32,921 nucleotides of DNA from an uncultured Pelagibacteraceae bacterium (lineage in GTDB: Bacteria; Pseudomonadota; Alphaproteobacteria; Pelagibacterales; Pelagibacteraceae), in NCBI GenBank assembly GCA_902607115.1, contig CACLIZ010000008.1:1-32921 (forward strand), given 5' to 3'. The position numbers and the translations under genes are program-made. Below the pieces are notes generated by a model. The model was not told the origin of the DNA. It saw nothing but the letters and a program-made list of their open reading frames with translations, and searched no databases. The number at the start of each line of letters is the position of its first letter. Within the stretch, counting starts at the first letter, position 1. Positions 24,287 to 32,426 of the stretch are shown piece by piece.

Positions 24287-25459
24287 ATGATTTTTTTGGA
24301 TCTAGGATATCAACCTTTTGCAAATGAATACTTAAAAAAAAAGAAAAAAAAAGAAAAAAAATATAGGCTTCTTATTGACTTTAATAAAAAAAATAAAATT
24401 GTATCAATTAAAAAAAAATTTTTAAGCGAAGAAATATTTAAAAATAATTATCCCTACAGATCTTCTATCTCAAAAACAATGAAGAAAAGTTTTAAAGATT
24501 TATCAAAAATAATTAAAAAAAAATTTAAAAGTGAAAAAATTTTAGAAATTGGTTGTAATGATGGTGTTTTTTTAGAAAATTTTGATAAAAAAAAAACAGT
24601 TGGCATTGAACCTTGTAAAAACATTGCAAGATTATCAAAAAAGAAAAATTTAAATGTATTATCTGAATATTGGACAAAAAAACTTTCAAATAAGATAAAA
24701 AAAAAATACGGAAAATTTGATATAATTTTTTCAGCTAACACAATTACTCATATAAAAAATTATGATGAAGTGTTTAATTCAGTTAATAATGTTTTAAGTG
24801 ATAATGGAGTTTTTATAATTCAAGATCCATCATTACTAAAATTAATTAAAAAAAATGCATATGATCAATTTTATAATGAACATATTTATGTATTTTCATA
24901 CTTATCTCTTGCGAGAATAATAAAAAAACATAATTTAGAAATTTTTAATTTAGAAAATATAAAGGATCATGGAGGATCAATAAGATACTATATTAAAAAA
25001 AAACAAGCTAACTATAAAATAAATAAATCCATAAGAATCCAGAATAAAATCGAAATTAAAAATGGTCTTCACAAATTCTCTACTTATAAAAAATTTAGAA
25101 ATAGAGTAATATTATCAAGAAAAAAATTAATAGGCTTATTTAATAAAATTAATAAAAAGAACAAAAGAATCATTGGTTACGGAGCAACGGCCAAAGCAGT
25201 AACAGTCTTGAATTATTGTCAAATTAACCACAAAAATATTAAATATTTTGTTGATACAACTCCTGAAAAACAAGGAAAGTTTATGCCCGGTGTCAAAATT
25301 CCAGTTAAAAAATATTCTAAATTATTAAAGAAGAAAGTTGACTATGTATTTCTTGGTGCGTGGAATTTTAAGAATGAAATATTTAAAAAAGAAAAAAAAT
25401 TTCTTTTAAATAATGGTAAATTTATAACTCATGTTCCATTTCCAAAAATTATCTCATAA
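24287..25459 (+). CDS. SAM-dependent sugar C-methyltransferase-like protein lacking the zinc cysteines
   Basis: A 390-aa protein resembling NDP-sugar C-methyltransferases: an N-terminal LDLGYQPFANEYL block, the SAM motif LEIGCNDGVFLE (86-97), DPSLL, and a C-terminal domain with GYGATAKAV (297-305) and FLGAWNF. In relatives the N-terminus starts with CxxC and has a second Cys pair binding zinc. Here the protein begins just after where the first pair should be, and the second region reads DFNKKNKIVSI with no Cys. An in-frame stop just upstream excludes a longer start. It may methylate the dTDP-keto sugar made by RfbAB; the target is inferred. Confidence 0.82.
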   Translation: MIFLDLGYQPFANEYLKKKKKKEKKYRLLIDFNKKNKIVSIKKKFLSEEIFKNNYPYRSSISKTMKKSFKDLSKIIKKKFKSEKILEIGCNDGVFLENFDKKKTVGIEPCKNIARLSKKKNLNVLSEYWTKKLSNKIKKKYGKFDIIFSANTITHIKNYDEVFNSVNNVLSDNGVFIIQDPSLLKLIKKNAYDQFYNEHIYVFSYLSLARIIKKHNLEIFNLENIKDHGGSIRYYIKKKQANYKINKSIRIQNKIEIKNGLHKFSTYKKFRNRVILSRKKLIGLFNKINKKNKRIIGYGATAKAVTVLNYCQINHKNIKYFVDTTPEKQGKFMPGVKIPVKKYSKLLKKKVDYVFLGAWNFKNEIFKKEKKFLLNNGKFITHVPFPKIIS

Positions 25460-25463
25460 ATAA

Positions 25464-27578
25464 ATGAATATTAATTTTTTATTAAAAAAGAAAACATCAA
25501 TAATAATTATTTTACTGTGGCCATATATTTTTTTATTTCCTATTACATTTGGTTTTATATCAATTGGAAATGATTTTGATTTAATTTACTTCTCTTATAA
25601 AAGATATATTGCAGAAATGTTAGTTGAGGGAATTGTTCCTCTTTGGTCCCCAGCTGAAGGTACTGGTTTTTCTTTAATCTTTAATCCTTTTGCTCAATAT
25701 TTTTATATTCCTGGATGGATTAATTACATAATTCATTTTTTTAGTAAAAATCTAACCCTGCACAATTACGTATTATATACAATCTCTGCTATTTCAATTT
25801 TTTCTCTAGGAACTTTTTATTGGTTGAGAACTTTAAAAATAGATCACTTTGTAGCTTTATTATCTGCTTTACTTGTAGCTTGTAGCTTGAAAGTTACAGA
25901 ACTTATGCGATTTCCAAACGCTGCTCATGCAGCTGCTTGGATGCCGTGGATATTATATGGAATTAATTTAATGATTTTATATAATAAAAAATTATCTATT
26001 TTAATTATATTTTTATCAAATTTATTTATTTTAACTGCTGGATATCCTTATTTTATAGTTTATTCATTATTTCTTTTTGTTCCGTATATTATTTTTATTC
26101 CATTGATTCTTAATGAAAGTAGAAAAAATAATTTAAAAAATAATTTATTTTTTTATTTTTATATTTCCATACCTTTTGCTTTATCATATTTGGTTGCATT
26201 ACCTTGGTTATTGAGAGTTAAAGAATTTTTGAACAGTTTAGTCGATAGAACTGAAAATAATTGGGAATTTTCCACTGAACATATTTTTTATTGGAAAGAT
26301 ACTATTGGATCTTGGATTTTTCCGCCTGCTTCTAGCACTGAAGGCTGGTATTACTCCGGAATTTTGGTCTCAATATTAATTTTTTTTGTTTTAATTATTT
26401 TGTTACTTAATACTAAAAAGTTAAATCATTCTGATAGAAAATTAATTATATATTCAACTATATTTTTATTATTTATTACTTATTTTAGTTGGGGAAAGTA
26501 TTCTATTTTATTTGAATGGTCATGGAATAATATACCACTTATAGGTTCTTTAAGAACATGGCCTAGAATTAATATTGTTTTAGTGCCATTTATAATATTA
26601 TTATCTGCAATCAGCTTTAAATATCTATTATCTTTTATTGATGAAAATAATCAAAAATTTTTAAATAAATTAATAATAATATTTATAGGAATATTTACAT
26701 TTTTATTTTGTTTACAATTAATTTTTTATATTTTTGGTTTTCAAAATGAAGAATATTGGAATTTTTGGCAAAAAAAAAGATTTGATGCAGCTATAACTGC
26801 GCTTCCAACTTTTTTTGGAAATATATTAAAGTTATTTAATGGTGAGATATATTTATTTTTTAATTTATTATGTTTAATATTTTTCATAACAATAATTAAT
26901 ATTAGATTAAAAAAACAATTTATTTTCATAATAGTAACATTGATCGTTTCTTCGGAATTATTCATTCTGTCAAATTTGCAATGGGGTTTGGATAAATGGA
27001 AGACAAATTTAACTAAAACTGAAAATTCACTAGAGCTATTAAAAGAAGGATTTTTATCACCTAGAATAATTGATACCGTAAAAGGAAATGAATATTTTAG
27101 AGATAATAGAACTTTTAATGTCAATTATCCCGACAATTATGGATATGATTCTCATGCAAAAAATTTCACTAAGTATTTTCAAAGGTACGGTGGTAAAAGT
27201 AAAAAAAATATCTTAAATAAAAACTTGGATGATATAAAGTTATTTTATGGAGCGTCAGAAGAAGGGAAAAGAATTTTTTTTTCTCAAAGTATAAAACATG
27301 AAAATATCTCTTCTTTTATTTTTGATAGTAATAATTTTGAGTTTGTGAGTGATTTTCAAACTGAAATTTTAATGGATAAATTTGATGGTAATAAACTTGA
27401 ATTAAATGTTACTTCAAATCAAGAAGGTTGGTTGAGCTATATTGATAATTGGGATAAAGGATGGATCGTTTTTATAAATGGTGAAAAAAGTGAGATATAT
27501 AAATTATTTAACTCTTATAAATCTATAAATATTAAAAAAGGATTTTCAAAAGTAAAATTTGAGTATAAACCTTGGTAA
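25464..27578 (+). CDS. YfhO-like multi-spanning membrane protein
   Basis: A 704-aa integral membrane protein with roughly a dozen hydrophobic helices over the first 500 residues and a C-terminal extracytoplasmic beta-rich domain containing GWLSYIDNWDKGWIVFINGE, the hallmark of YfhO-family proteins. These belong to the GT-C-like group, and relatives help glycosylate lipid-linked or surface polymers from polyprenyl-phosphate sugars. An early loop has LWSPAEGTGFSL. A flippase/GT2 partner would be expected, and the GT2 gene 9 nt downstream fits that. The substrate is not known. Confidence 0.8.
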   Translation: MNINFLLKKKTSIIIILLWPYIFLFPITFGFISIGNDFDLIYFSYKRYIAEMLVEGIVPLWSPAEGTGFSLIFNPFAQYFYIPGWINYIIHFFSKNLTLHNYVLYTISAISIFSLGTFYWLRTLKIDHFVALLSALLVACSLKVTELMRFPNAAHAAAWMPWILYGINLMILYNKKLSILIIFLSNLFILTAGYPYFIVYSLFLFVPYIIFIPLILNESRKNNLKNNLFFYFYISIPFALSYLVALPWLLRVKEFLNSLVDRTENNWEFSTEHIFYWKDTIGSWIFPPASSTEGWYYSGILVSILIFFVLIILLLNTKKLNHSDRKLIIYSTIFLLFITYFSWGKYSILFEWSWNNIPLIGSLRTWPRINIVLVPFIILLSAISFKYLLSFIDENNQKFLNKLIIIFIGIFTFLFCLQLIFYIFGFQNEEYWNFWQKKRFDAAITALPTFFGNILKLFNGEIYLFFNLLCLIFFITIINIRLKKQFIFIIVTLIVSSELFILSNLQWGLDKWKTNLTKTENSLELLKEGFLSPRIIDTVKGNEYFRDNRTFNVNYPDNYGYDSHAKNFTKYFQRYGGKSKKNILNKNLDDIKLFYGASEEGKRIFFSQSIKHENISSFIFDSNNFEFVSDFQTEILMDKFDGNKLELNVTSNQEGWLSYIDNWDKGWIVFINGEKSEIYKLFNSYKSINIKKGFSKVKFEYKPW

Positions 27579-27587
27579 ATTTCAAAA

Positions 27588-28337
27588 ATGAGTAAAAATA
27601 TTCCAGACAAAAAAATTTATGCAATGGTCATTTCTTATAATAGTTCTCCTGTACTGCAGGAGTTGTATCAAAGAATAGACAAGGAAAATTTTGATAAAGT
27701 TTATTTTTTTGATGATAACTCGCCTGATGATTCTGCTGAAAAAGCAAAAAAGTTTGATTGGATTGTAATAAAAAATGAAAAAAATTTAGGTCACGGTGGT
27801 AATCTAAAGAAAGCTTTAAAAACTGTATTTGAAGATGGCGCAGACTATGGTGTAGAAATACATGCTGACAATCAATACTCGCCCAATGAAGTAATTAAAG
27901 CCAAAGATATGATTGATGATAATTTTGATTTAATTATTGGTTCAAGATTTAAAAATAAAAATCCCCACAAGCAAGATGGTATGCCATTTATGAGATATTT
28001 TACAAATAAAACAATGAGTTTAATTACAAGTGGTTTGTTTGGTATTAATTTGACTGAATTTCACACTGGGTGCAAAATATTTAGTAAAGACTTTTTTTAC
28101 TCAATACCAATAAAAAATACATCAGATAATTATCTATTTTCATTTGAAATAATTTTGCAAGCTGCATATTTTAAAAAAAAATATGGAGAAATAAGCATAT
28201 CATCAAGTTACGAGGGCTATCATACATCGTGTAATTATCTAAATGGTTTTATTTACCTATTAGGAAATATTAAATTAATGTTTCTTTATTTTTTTTCTAA
28301 AATAAAAATATTTAAATCAAAAACTTTTAATCGATGA
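27588..28337 (+). CDS. Glycosyltransferase family 2 (polyprenyl-phosphate sugar transferase-like)
   Basis: A 249-aa GT-A enzyme with MVISYNSS, FDDNSPDDS (Asp42/43), NLGHGGNLKKAL and the metal site EIHADNQYSP (Asp94), then IIGSRF, which together resemble dolichyl/undecaprenyl-phosphate mannosyl- or glucosyltransferases. Only one weak hydrophobic stretch is at the C-terminus. It probably loads a sugar on undecaprenyl phosphate for the adjacent YfhO-like protein. It overlaps the next SDR gene by 4 nt (ATGA). Confidence 0.85.
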   Translation: MSKNIPDKKIYAMVISYNSSPVLQELYQRIDKENFDKVYFFDDNSPDDSAEKAKKFDWIVIKNEKNLGHGGNLKKALKTVFEDGADYGVEIHADNQYSPNEVIKAKDMIDDNFDLIIGSRFKNKNPHKQDGMPFMRYFTNKTMSLITSGLFGINLTEFHTGCKIFSKDFFYSIPIKNTSDNYLFSFEIILQAAYFKKKYGEISISSSYEGYHTSCNYLNGFIYLLGNIKLMFLYFFSKIKIFKSKTFNR

Positions 28338-29029
28338 AAAAAATAATTGTTACGGGTGGATCAGGTAGATTTGGTAAAATATTAAAAAAATATAAATCTA
28401 AATATAACGTATTTTTTCCAACAAAATCTAAATTGAATATAAAAAAATATAAATCAATTGATAAATATATCAAAAAAATTAAACCAGATTATTTTATCCA
28501 TTGTGCTGCAATTTCAAGACCAATGAAAATTCATGAGAAAAATATAATCCAAAGCATAAGCACAAATATAATTGGAACATCTAATGTTGTTATGGCGTGC
28601 AAAAGATATAATACAAAATTAGTATATTTTTCAACAAATTATGTTTATCCCAAACTTAAAGGAGCATACCGTGAAACTGATCCTGTTTTTCCTTTTAACA
28701 ATTATGGTTGGTCAAAGTTGGGGGGTGAGGCTGCAGTTCAAATGTATAATAACTCTTTAATTTTAAGAATTTGTATGACTGAAAAACCCTTTGTTCATAA
28801 CAAGGCATTCTACAATGTAAAATCAAATTTTATGTTTCATGAAGATGTGGTCAAAATCTTGTTCAAGGTTTTAAATTTGAAAGGCATTTTAAATGTTGGT
28901 GGCCCTTCACGAAGTGTATTTGATTTTGCAAAAAAGTTTAACCCTAAAGTTAAAAAAATTAAATGTAATTTTAAACATATTCCCTTAAGTTCAGTAATGA
29001 ACATTTCAAAATTAAAAAAAAAAGTATAG
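28334..29029 (+). CDS. RmlD-like short NAD(P)-dependent sugar-nucleotide reductase/epimerase
   Basis: A 231-aa extended SDR. The cofactor loop GGSGRFG is at 8-14, HCAAISRP near 56-63, STNYVYP near 100-106, and Tyr124/Lys128 form YGWSK. The opening, CAA and STNYVYP motifs are those of dTDP-4-dehydrorhamnose reductase (RfbD), but it is about 60 residues shorter than typical RfbD, missing much of the C-terminal substrate lobe. As no other rfbD is present beside rfbABC, it may do that 4-keto reduction. It is the last island gene, just before the tRNA fragment. Confidence 0.75.
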   Translation: MKKIIVTGGSGRFGKILKKYKSKYNVFFPTKSKLNIKKYKSIDKYIKKIKPDYFIHCAAISRPMKIHEKNIIQSISTNIIGTSNVVMACKRYNTKLVYFSTNYVYPKLKGAYRETDPVFPFNNYGWSKLGGEAAVQMYNNSLILRICMTEKPFVHNKAFYNVKSNFMFHEDVVKILFKVLNLKGILNVGGPSRSVFDFAKKFNPKVKKIKCNFKHIPLSSVMNISKLKKKV

Positions 29030-29035
29030 AAATTT

Positions 29036-29056
29036 TAGCTGGAAGTGGGATCTAAC
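29036..29056 (-). repeat. Partial duplicate of the tRNA-Met 3' end (tRNA remnant / att-like)
   Basis: 21 bp match 29172-29192, the T-arm and acceptor 3' strand of the adjacent tRNA, with 2 mismatches and the same orientation. One mismatch changes the invariant T-loop C56, so this is not a working tRNA. The remaining 29057-29168 stretch holds no gene I can support; the tRNA follows. On the minus strand a gctgg/ccagc stem can form across the remnant. Confidence 0.7.
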
Positions 29057-29168
29057 TAATTAGACCAGCATCAAGATAAGTATTAATATAATTAAAGCAA
29101 TTATAGGAACAAAGAAATGCTGCATATTGTTATTATACTTTAAATTCTAACTCAATATTAATTCAAAA

Positions 29169-29245
29169 TGGTAGCGGGAAGTGGGATCGAACCACTGACC
29201 TCGGGCTTATGAGTCCCGCGCTCTAACCAACTGAGCTACCCCGCC
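29169..29245 (-). tRNA. tRNA-Met (anticodon CAT)
   Basis: A full 77-nt cloverleaf including an encoded CCA. The acceptor is GGCGGGG/TCCCGCT with G-U closing pairs at both ends, the D-arm GCTC/GAGC, the anticodon loop CTCATAA (anticodon CAT), and the T-arm AGTGG-TTCGATC-CCACT, then discriminator A73. The 1-72 G-U pair instead of an open C-A, and no CGCGGGG start, argue against the initiator. Elongator Met is favoured because the acceptor resembles that of alphaproteobacterial elongators; tRNA-Ile2 (CAT, modified by TilS) cannot be excluded. The anticodon stem has an A31-G39 mismatch. Its 3' end points toward the sugar island. Confidence 0.93.
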
Positions 29246-29311
29246 ATTAAATTAATATTGACTTATAATTGATTTATTTTTTGATTCAATAAAGATAATG
29301 TAGTTAATTAA

Positions 29312-29986
29312 ATGAATCATAATATATCTAATCTCAACAATAAAATAACTAAATGTAAATTATGTCCTCGTTTAATTAATTTTAGAGATCAAATCGTTAA
29401 AAATAAAAGGAAGCAATTTATTAATGAAAAATATTGGGGTAAACCAATTACAGGTTTTGGCGATATTAATGCAAACATATTATTTGTTGGTTTAGCGCCT
29501 GCGGCACATGGTGGAACTCGAACAGGCAGAGTTTTTACTGGAGATAAATCGTCTGATTTTTTATATAAATGTCTTCATAAAGCAAAAATTTCTAATCAAA
29601 GTAATTCTGATCACATCAATGATGGATTAAAATTAAAAAATGCATACATAACAACTGCTTTAAAATGTGTTCCACCTGAGGATAAGCCATTAAAAAATGA
29701 ATTAGATAATTGCTCAAAATTTTTTAATAAAGAGTTAGAATATCTAAGAAATCTTAATGTAGTTGTGGCGCTAGGCAAGGTGGCTTTTGATGCCTGTAAA
29801 TATTTTTATCAAAAAAAAATTAATCTAGATAAAAATGTAAAATTTGGACATGGAGAAATATTTAAATTAGAAAATGGTATTTCATTAGTTGGATGCTATC
29901 ACCCAAGTCCAAGAAATGTTAATACTGGCAGAATAAATGAAAAAAAAATGGTTTCTCTTTTTAATAAAATAAAAAAATTAAATTAA
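29312..29986 (+). CDS. Family 5 uracil-DNA glycosylase (iron-sulfur)
   Basis: A 224-aa DNA repair enzyme that removes uracil, and in this family other deaminated bases, from DNA. Four cysteines for a 4Fe-4S cluster are at 15, 18, 119 and 134 (CKLC, ALKCVPP, NCSKFF). Motif 1 is GLAPAAHGGTRTGRVFTGD (60-78), characteristic of family 5 (UDGb), and motif 2 is CYHPSPRNVNTGR. Family 5 lacks the acidic catalytic residue of family 1, and that position here is APAAH, which fits. It follows the tRNA on the opposite strand, and its stop overlaps that of ybgC. Confidence 0.92.
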   Translation: MNHNISNLNNKITKCKLCPRLINFRDQIVKNKRKQFINEKYWGKPITGFGDINANILFVGLAPAAHGGTRTGRVFTGDKSSDFLYKCLHKAKISNQSNSDHINDGLKLKNAYITTALKCVPPEDKPLKNELDNCSKFFNKELEYLRNLNVVVALGKVAFDACKYFYQKKINLDKNVKFGHGEIFKLENGISLVGCYHPSPRNVNTGRINEKKMVSLFNKIKKLN

Positions 29987-30381
29987 TTTTCTAGTTTATT
30001 TTTTAATTCGTCTGGTACCTTGGAAGGTTTTCCGTTTTTAGCAATTGATACAAGATGAATTTCAGCTGTAGAAATTAATTCATTATTTCTTAAAATATTT
30101 TGTTTCATGATAAAGGAAGTTTTAGTAAATGAGACTACTTCTGAAACTATATCAAGTTTATCCTCAAATTTTGCAGGTTTCTTGTATTCAATTTTACAAG
30201 ATTTTACTATTAATAAGACGCCGTAGCTTTCAAGCAAACCAGAGTTTGTGTAGCCTAAGGAATATATGGCCTCCGATCTTGCTCTTTCTAAGAAATTTAA
30301 GTAGTTTGCATAATAAACTACTCCACCTGCGTCAGTATCTTCGTAATAAACTTTAACACTAAATTTAAATTTTTTTGCCAT
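29983..30381 (-). CDS. ybgC: YbgC/FadM-family acyl-CoA thioesterase
   Basis: A 132-aa hotdog-fold thioesterase of the 4HBT family. The active-site segment YYEDTDAGGVVYYANYL has catalytic Asp17, followed by FLERARSEAI. Tyr replaces the His that follows the GGVVY in E. coli YbgC. YbgC normally starts the tol-pal operon, but no tolQ follows: the gene converges on the uracil glycosylase with overlapping stops. It hydrolyses short or phospholipid-linked acyl-CoA/ACP thioesters; the exact substrate is unknown. Confidence 0.88.
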   Translation of the reverse strand: MAKKFKFSVKVYYEDTDAGGVVYYANYLNFLERARSEAIYSLGYTNSGLLESYGVLLIVKSCKIEYKKPAKFEDKLDIVSEVVSFTKTSFIMKQNILRNNELISTAEIHLVSIAKNGKPSKVPDELKNKLEN

Positions 30382-30418
30382 AAATAATAATTTTAATTAT
30401 ATTGAAATTATTTTTTAT

Positions 30419-30559
30419 ATGAAAGTTTTTATTATTTGGTTATTAGGCGTGATTCTTTGGAACTTTGGCTACCCTGCCGCATCTCCTTTGGAAGATGTTT
30501 TGGCGGCTATAGCATTATCTTTTGTAAGCATGTACCTTAAAAAATATATCAAAAATTAA
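30419..30559 (+). CDS. Small 46-residue membrane protein
   Basis: ATG at 30419 to TAA at 30557-30559 encodes 46 residues. A first helix (VFIIWLLGVILWNFGY) and a second (DVLAAIALSFVSMYL) are separated by PAASPLE, and the tail is basic (KKYIKN). Helix-turn-helix patterning, composition and a clean fit in the gap between ybgC and DUF3047 support a real gene. No family recognised. It is divergent from ybgC by 37 bp and its stop abuts the DUF3047 stop. Confidence 0.6.
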   Translation: MKVFIIWLLGVILWNFGYPAASPLEDVLAAIALSFVSMYLKKYIKN

Positions 30560-31210
30560 CTATTCAGCTGAAAAATAGATGTTTTGATAATAAGAGATTG
30601 ATTTTAATTTTGAATTATCAGTATCAGCCATTATTGCAACACCATTAATTTCATCTAAATCTAGATCGTGAAATTTTTTAAAATGTTCTTTGATATTAAC
30701 TTTCACTGTTACCCATTCATTTAAATGATCATTAGTTGTAGATAAAACATAATCTATTGATTTTTTTGTATATGGGCTTGAATGAAAGACATTTATATCT
30801 TCATTGCTTGAAAAAACATAGTTCATTGCTCTATTCGATAATGGTGTAGCTCCTGTTTTTTTTACCACGAAAACTCTTGCAGCATAATCATGGCCTTTTT
30901 TACTTCTTTCATTAATGCCTTTAAGGTCTTTTTCAACTTTCCAAGTTATATTAAGAAAAGGTGTTTTATTAAGATCTATTTTAATCTCCTTTCCTAAGCC
31001 TGAAGCGGCATTATTTGCTACAGCCTTTAAGAAGTTTCCATTTTCGTTATTTCCTAGTGAATAATCGGTTTCACTATCGGCTCCCCTTACTTTTCTTACT
31101 TTTAAGGTTTCTAATTCTTCTTCAGTGAAATTGAAAACTTCAACCTCTTCAGCAAAACCCAAGCTGGTCATTATAAAAAAGGATATAAAAAATTTTAATA
31201 ATTGTTTCAT
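30560..31210 (-). CDS. DUF3047 domain protein, exported
   Basis: A 216-aa protein with a signal peptide (hydrophobic core FFISFFIMTSLGFA, cleavage near residue 20). The mature part has the DUF3047 pattern: LNITWKVEKDL, GHDYAARVFVV, a central SSPY, EWVTVKVNI and GVAIMADTDNSK ending in YYQNIYF. Jelly-roll-like beta structure is likely, and the function is unknown. The periplasm is the expected location. Confidence 0.85.
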   Translation of the reverse strand: MKQLLKFFISFFIMTSLGFAEEVEVFNFTEEELETLKVRKVRGADSETDYSLGNNENGNFLKAVANNAASGLGKEIKIDLNKTPFLNITWKVEKDLKGINERSKKGHDYAARVFVVKKTGATPLSNRAMNYVFSSNEDINVFHSSPYTKKSIDYVLSTTNDHLNEWVTVKVNIKEHFKKFHDLDLDEINGVAIMADTDNSKLKSISYYQNIYFSAE

Positions 31211-31296
31211 AAATAAATTTTAAAAAAAGCTCTTAATACATTATTTTGACAAAATTTAAACATTCAAAAATCAACTTTCGTCAGTATATATTAATT

Positions 31297-31437
31297 ATGA
31301 AGACAATTTCGATTTTTATCCTTTTAATTTATTGGTCAATAATGATTTTGGCACCTGTAATGTCTAAAGATCTTAAATTTAGCAGGGCTAAATTAAATGA
31401 AGGGAGATTAGCCCCTATTTCTAAGGCAGCAAAATAA
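31297..31437 (+). CDS. Small 46-residue protein with one hydrophobic helix
   Basis: Starting at the ATG at 31297, it encodes MKTISIFILLIYWSIMILAP followed by a basic tail VMSKDLKFSRAKLNEGRLAP. The helix could be a membrane anchor or a signal peptide. A TTG at 31246 would add 17 residues without hydrophobic pattern and is less likely. The last 17 bases overlap the end of the convergent alcohol dehydrogenase. No family recognised. Confidence 0.5.
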   Translation: MKTISIFILLIYWSIMILAPVMSKDLKFSRAKLNEGRLAPISKAAK

Positions 31438-32425
31438 TCTTTGGAGCTACGCAAGTCCCATCATGGATTTGCTTGAAAGCGTTACCGCCATTCTTTAAAT
31501 CTCTAAACTCTATCCAATCAAGAGGTCCTATATCTTTATTGGCTAAAATTTTAATAGTATGCTCAAAATCTTTATTTGTATAACAATAAGTGCCTATAAC
31601 TGTCACTTCTTGTAATGTCATTTTTCTAAAATTAAAAGGTCCCGCTGGCTGAGTTAAGCCAATATGTATTATTGATCCACCTGGTTTTATAACGTCAATA
31701 GCTTGTTGTCTTGAAATTTCCAAACCAACGGTGTCAAATACAATATCAAAAGTGTTACTTTTAATATCTTTGTTATCAGGGGTAACAAATTTAGCTTCTA
31801 AATATTTAGAACATTCGTTTAACCTTAGTTTATTAGGATCAGATAAAACAATATTCTTATTTCCTTTAATATTAGACAATATTAAACCACATAATAAACC
31901 AATAGCTCCACCTCCTTGGATTAGTGTTCTACATTCTGAGAGAGGTTTATTTAAAGATTGTTCACCAATTAAAACCGCATGCAATGAAACCGCTGTTGGT
32001 TCAGCAACGGGTGCTTGATTTTTATCTAAGCCATTTGGAATTTCGTAAATATTTTGATCTGGTGTTGAGACAAATTCGGCGAACACACCCTGTCTTTCGA
32101 TAGGTCTATTCATGCCTAAAAGAACTCTCGTTGGACATAAATGTTCGCTGCCTTTTATACAATATTCACATTTTCCACATGTAATTAATGGATTTAAAAC
32201 AACATCTTTACCTTTGAATTTACCATTTTGGACTTGTCCGCTAACTTCATGTCCTAGGATTAGTGGAGGAATACGCCTTTCATCCTTACCATGATAAGCG
32301 TGCATGTCTGATCCACAAATTCCAGACGCATGAACTTTTAAAATACTTTCACCTTCTAACTCTGATGGGTTTTTTTCATCTCTATAAACCAGTTCTTCTG
32401 TTCCGGTGTAAACTAAAGCTTTCAT
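31421..32425 (-). CDS. Zinc-dependent medium-chain alcohol/polyol dehydrogenase
   Basis: A 334-aa MDR protein. The catalytic zinc ligands are Cys37 (GICGSD), His59 and Glu60 (LGHE). The structural zinc lobe has Cys83, 86, 89 and 97 (CGKCEYC, HLC). The cofactor-binding GGGAIGLLCG follows. The pattern GICGSDMHAYHGKD is that of threonine-/polyol-dehydrogenase relatives; the substrate cannot be named. It starts one base after the NCS1 permease stop, so it shares a transcript, and might oxidise the imported compound or a derivative (inference). Confidence 0.88.
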   Translation of the reverse strand: MKALVYTGTEELVYRDEKNPSELEGESILKVHASGICGSDMHAYHGKDERRIPPLILGHEVSGQVQNGKFKGKDVVLNPLITCGKCEYCIKGSEHLCPTRVLLGMNRPIERQGVFAEFVSTPDQNIYEIPNGLDKNQAPVAEPTAVSLHAVLIGEQSLNKPLSECRTLIQGGGAIGLLCGLILSNIKGNKNIVLSDPNKLRLNECSKYLEAKFVTPDNKDIKSNTFDIVFDTVGLEISRQQAIDVIKPGGSIIHIGLTQPAGPFNFRKMTLQEVTVIGTYCYTNKDFEHTIKILANKDIGPLDWIEFRDLKNGGNAFKQIHDGTCVAPKIILLP

Positions 32426-32426
32426 T

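Noticed and set aside
24250-24290. Missing N-terminus of the methyltransferase caused by another frameshift
   Set aside because: The upstream bases are the intact rfbC C-terminus, there is an in-frame stop at 24275, and no frame encodes the missing cysteines.
24330-24370. Poly(A) and AAAAG-rich tracts as tandem repeats
   Set aside because: They encode lysine runs in frame and reflect base composition rather than a repeat unit.
29060-29125. Minus-strand 21-residue hydrophobic micro-ORF (starts MQHFFVPIIALI) between the tRNA and its remnant
   Set aside because: Random hydrophobic short ORFs are common in AT-rich DNA; there is no Shine-Dalgarno, and it runs into the tRNA remnant. Conservation data would be needed.
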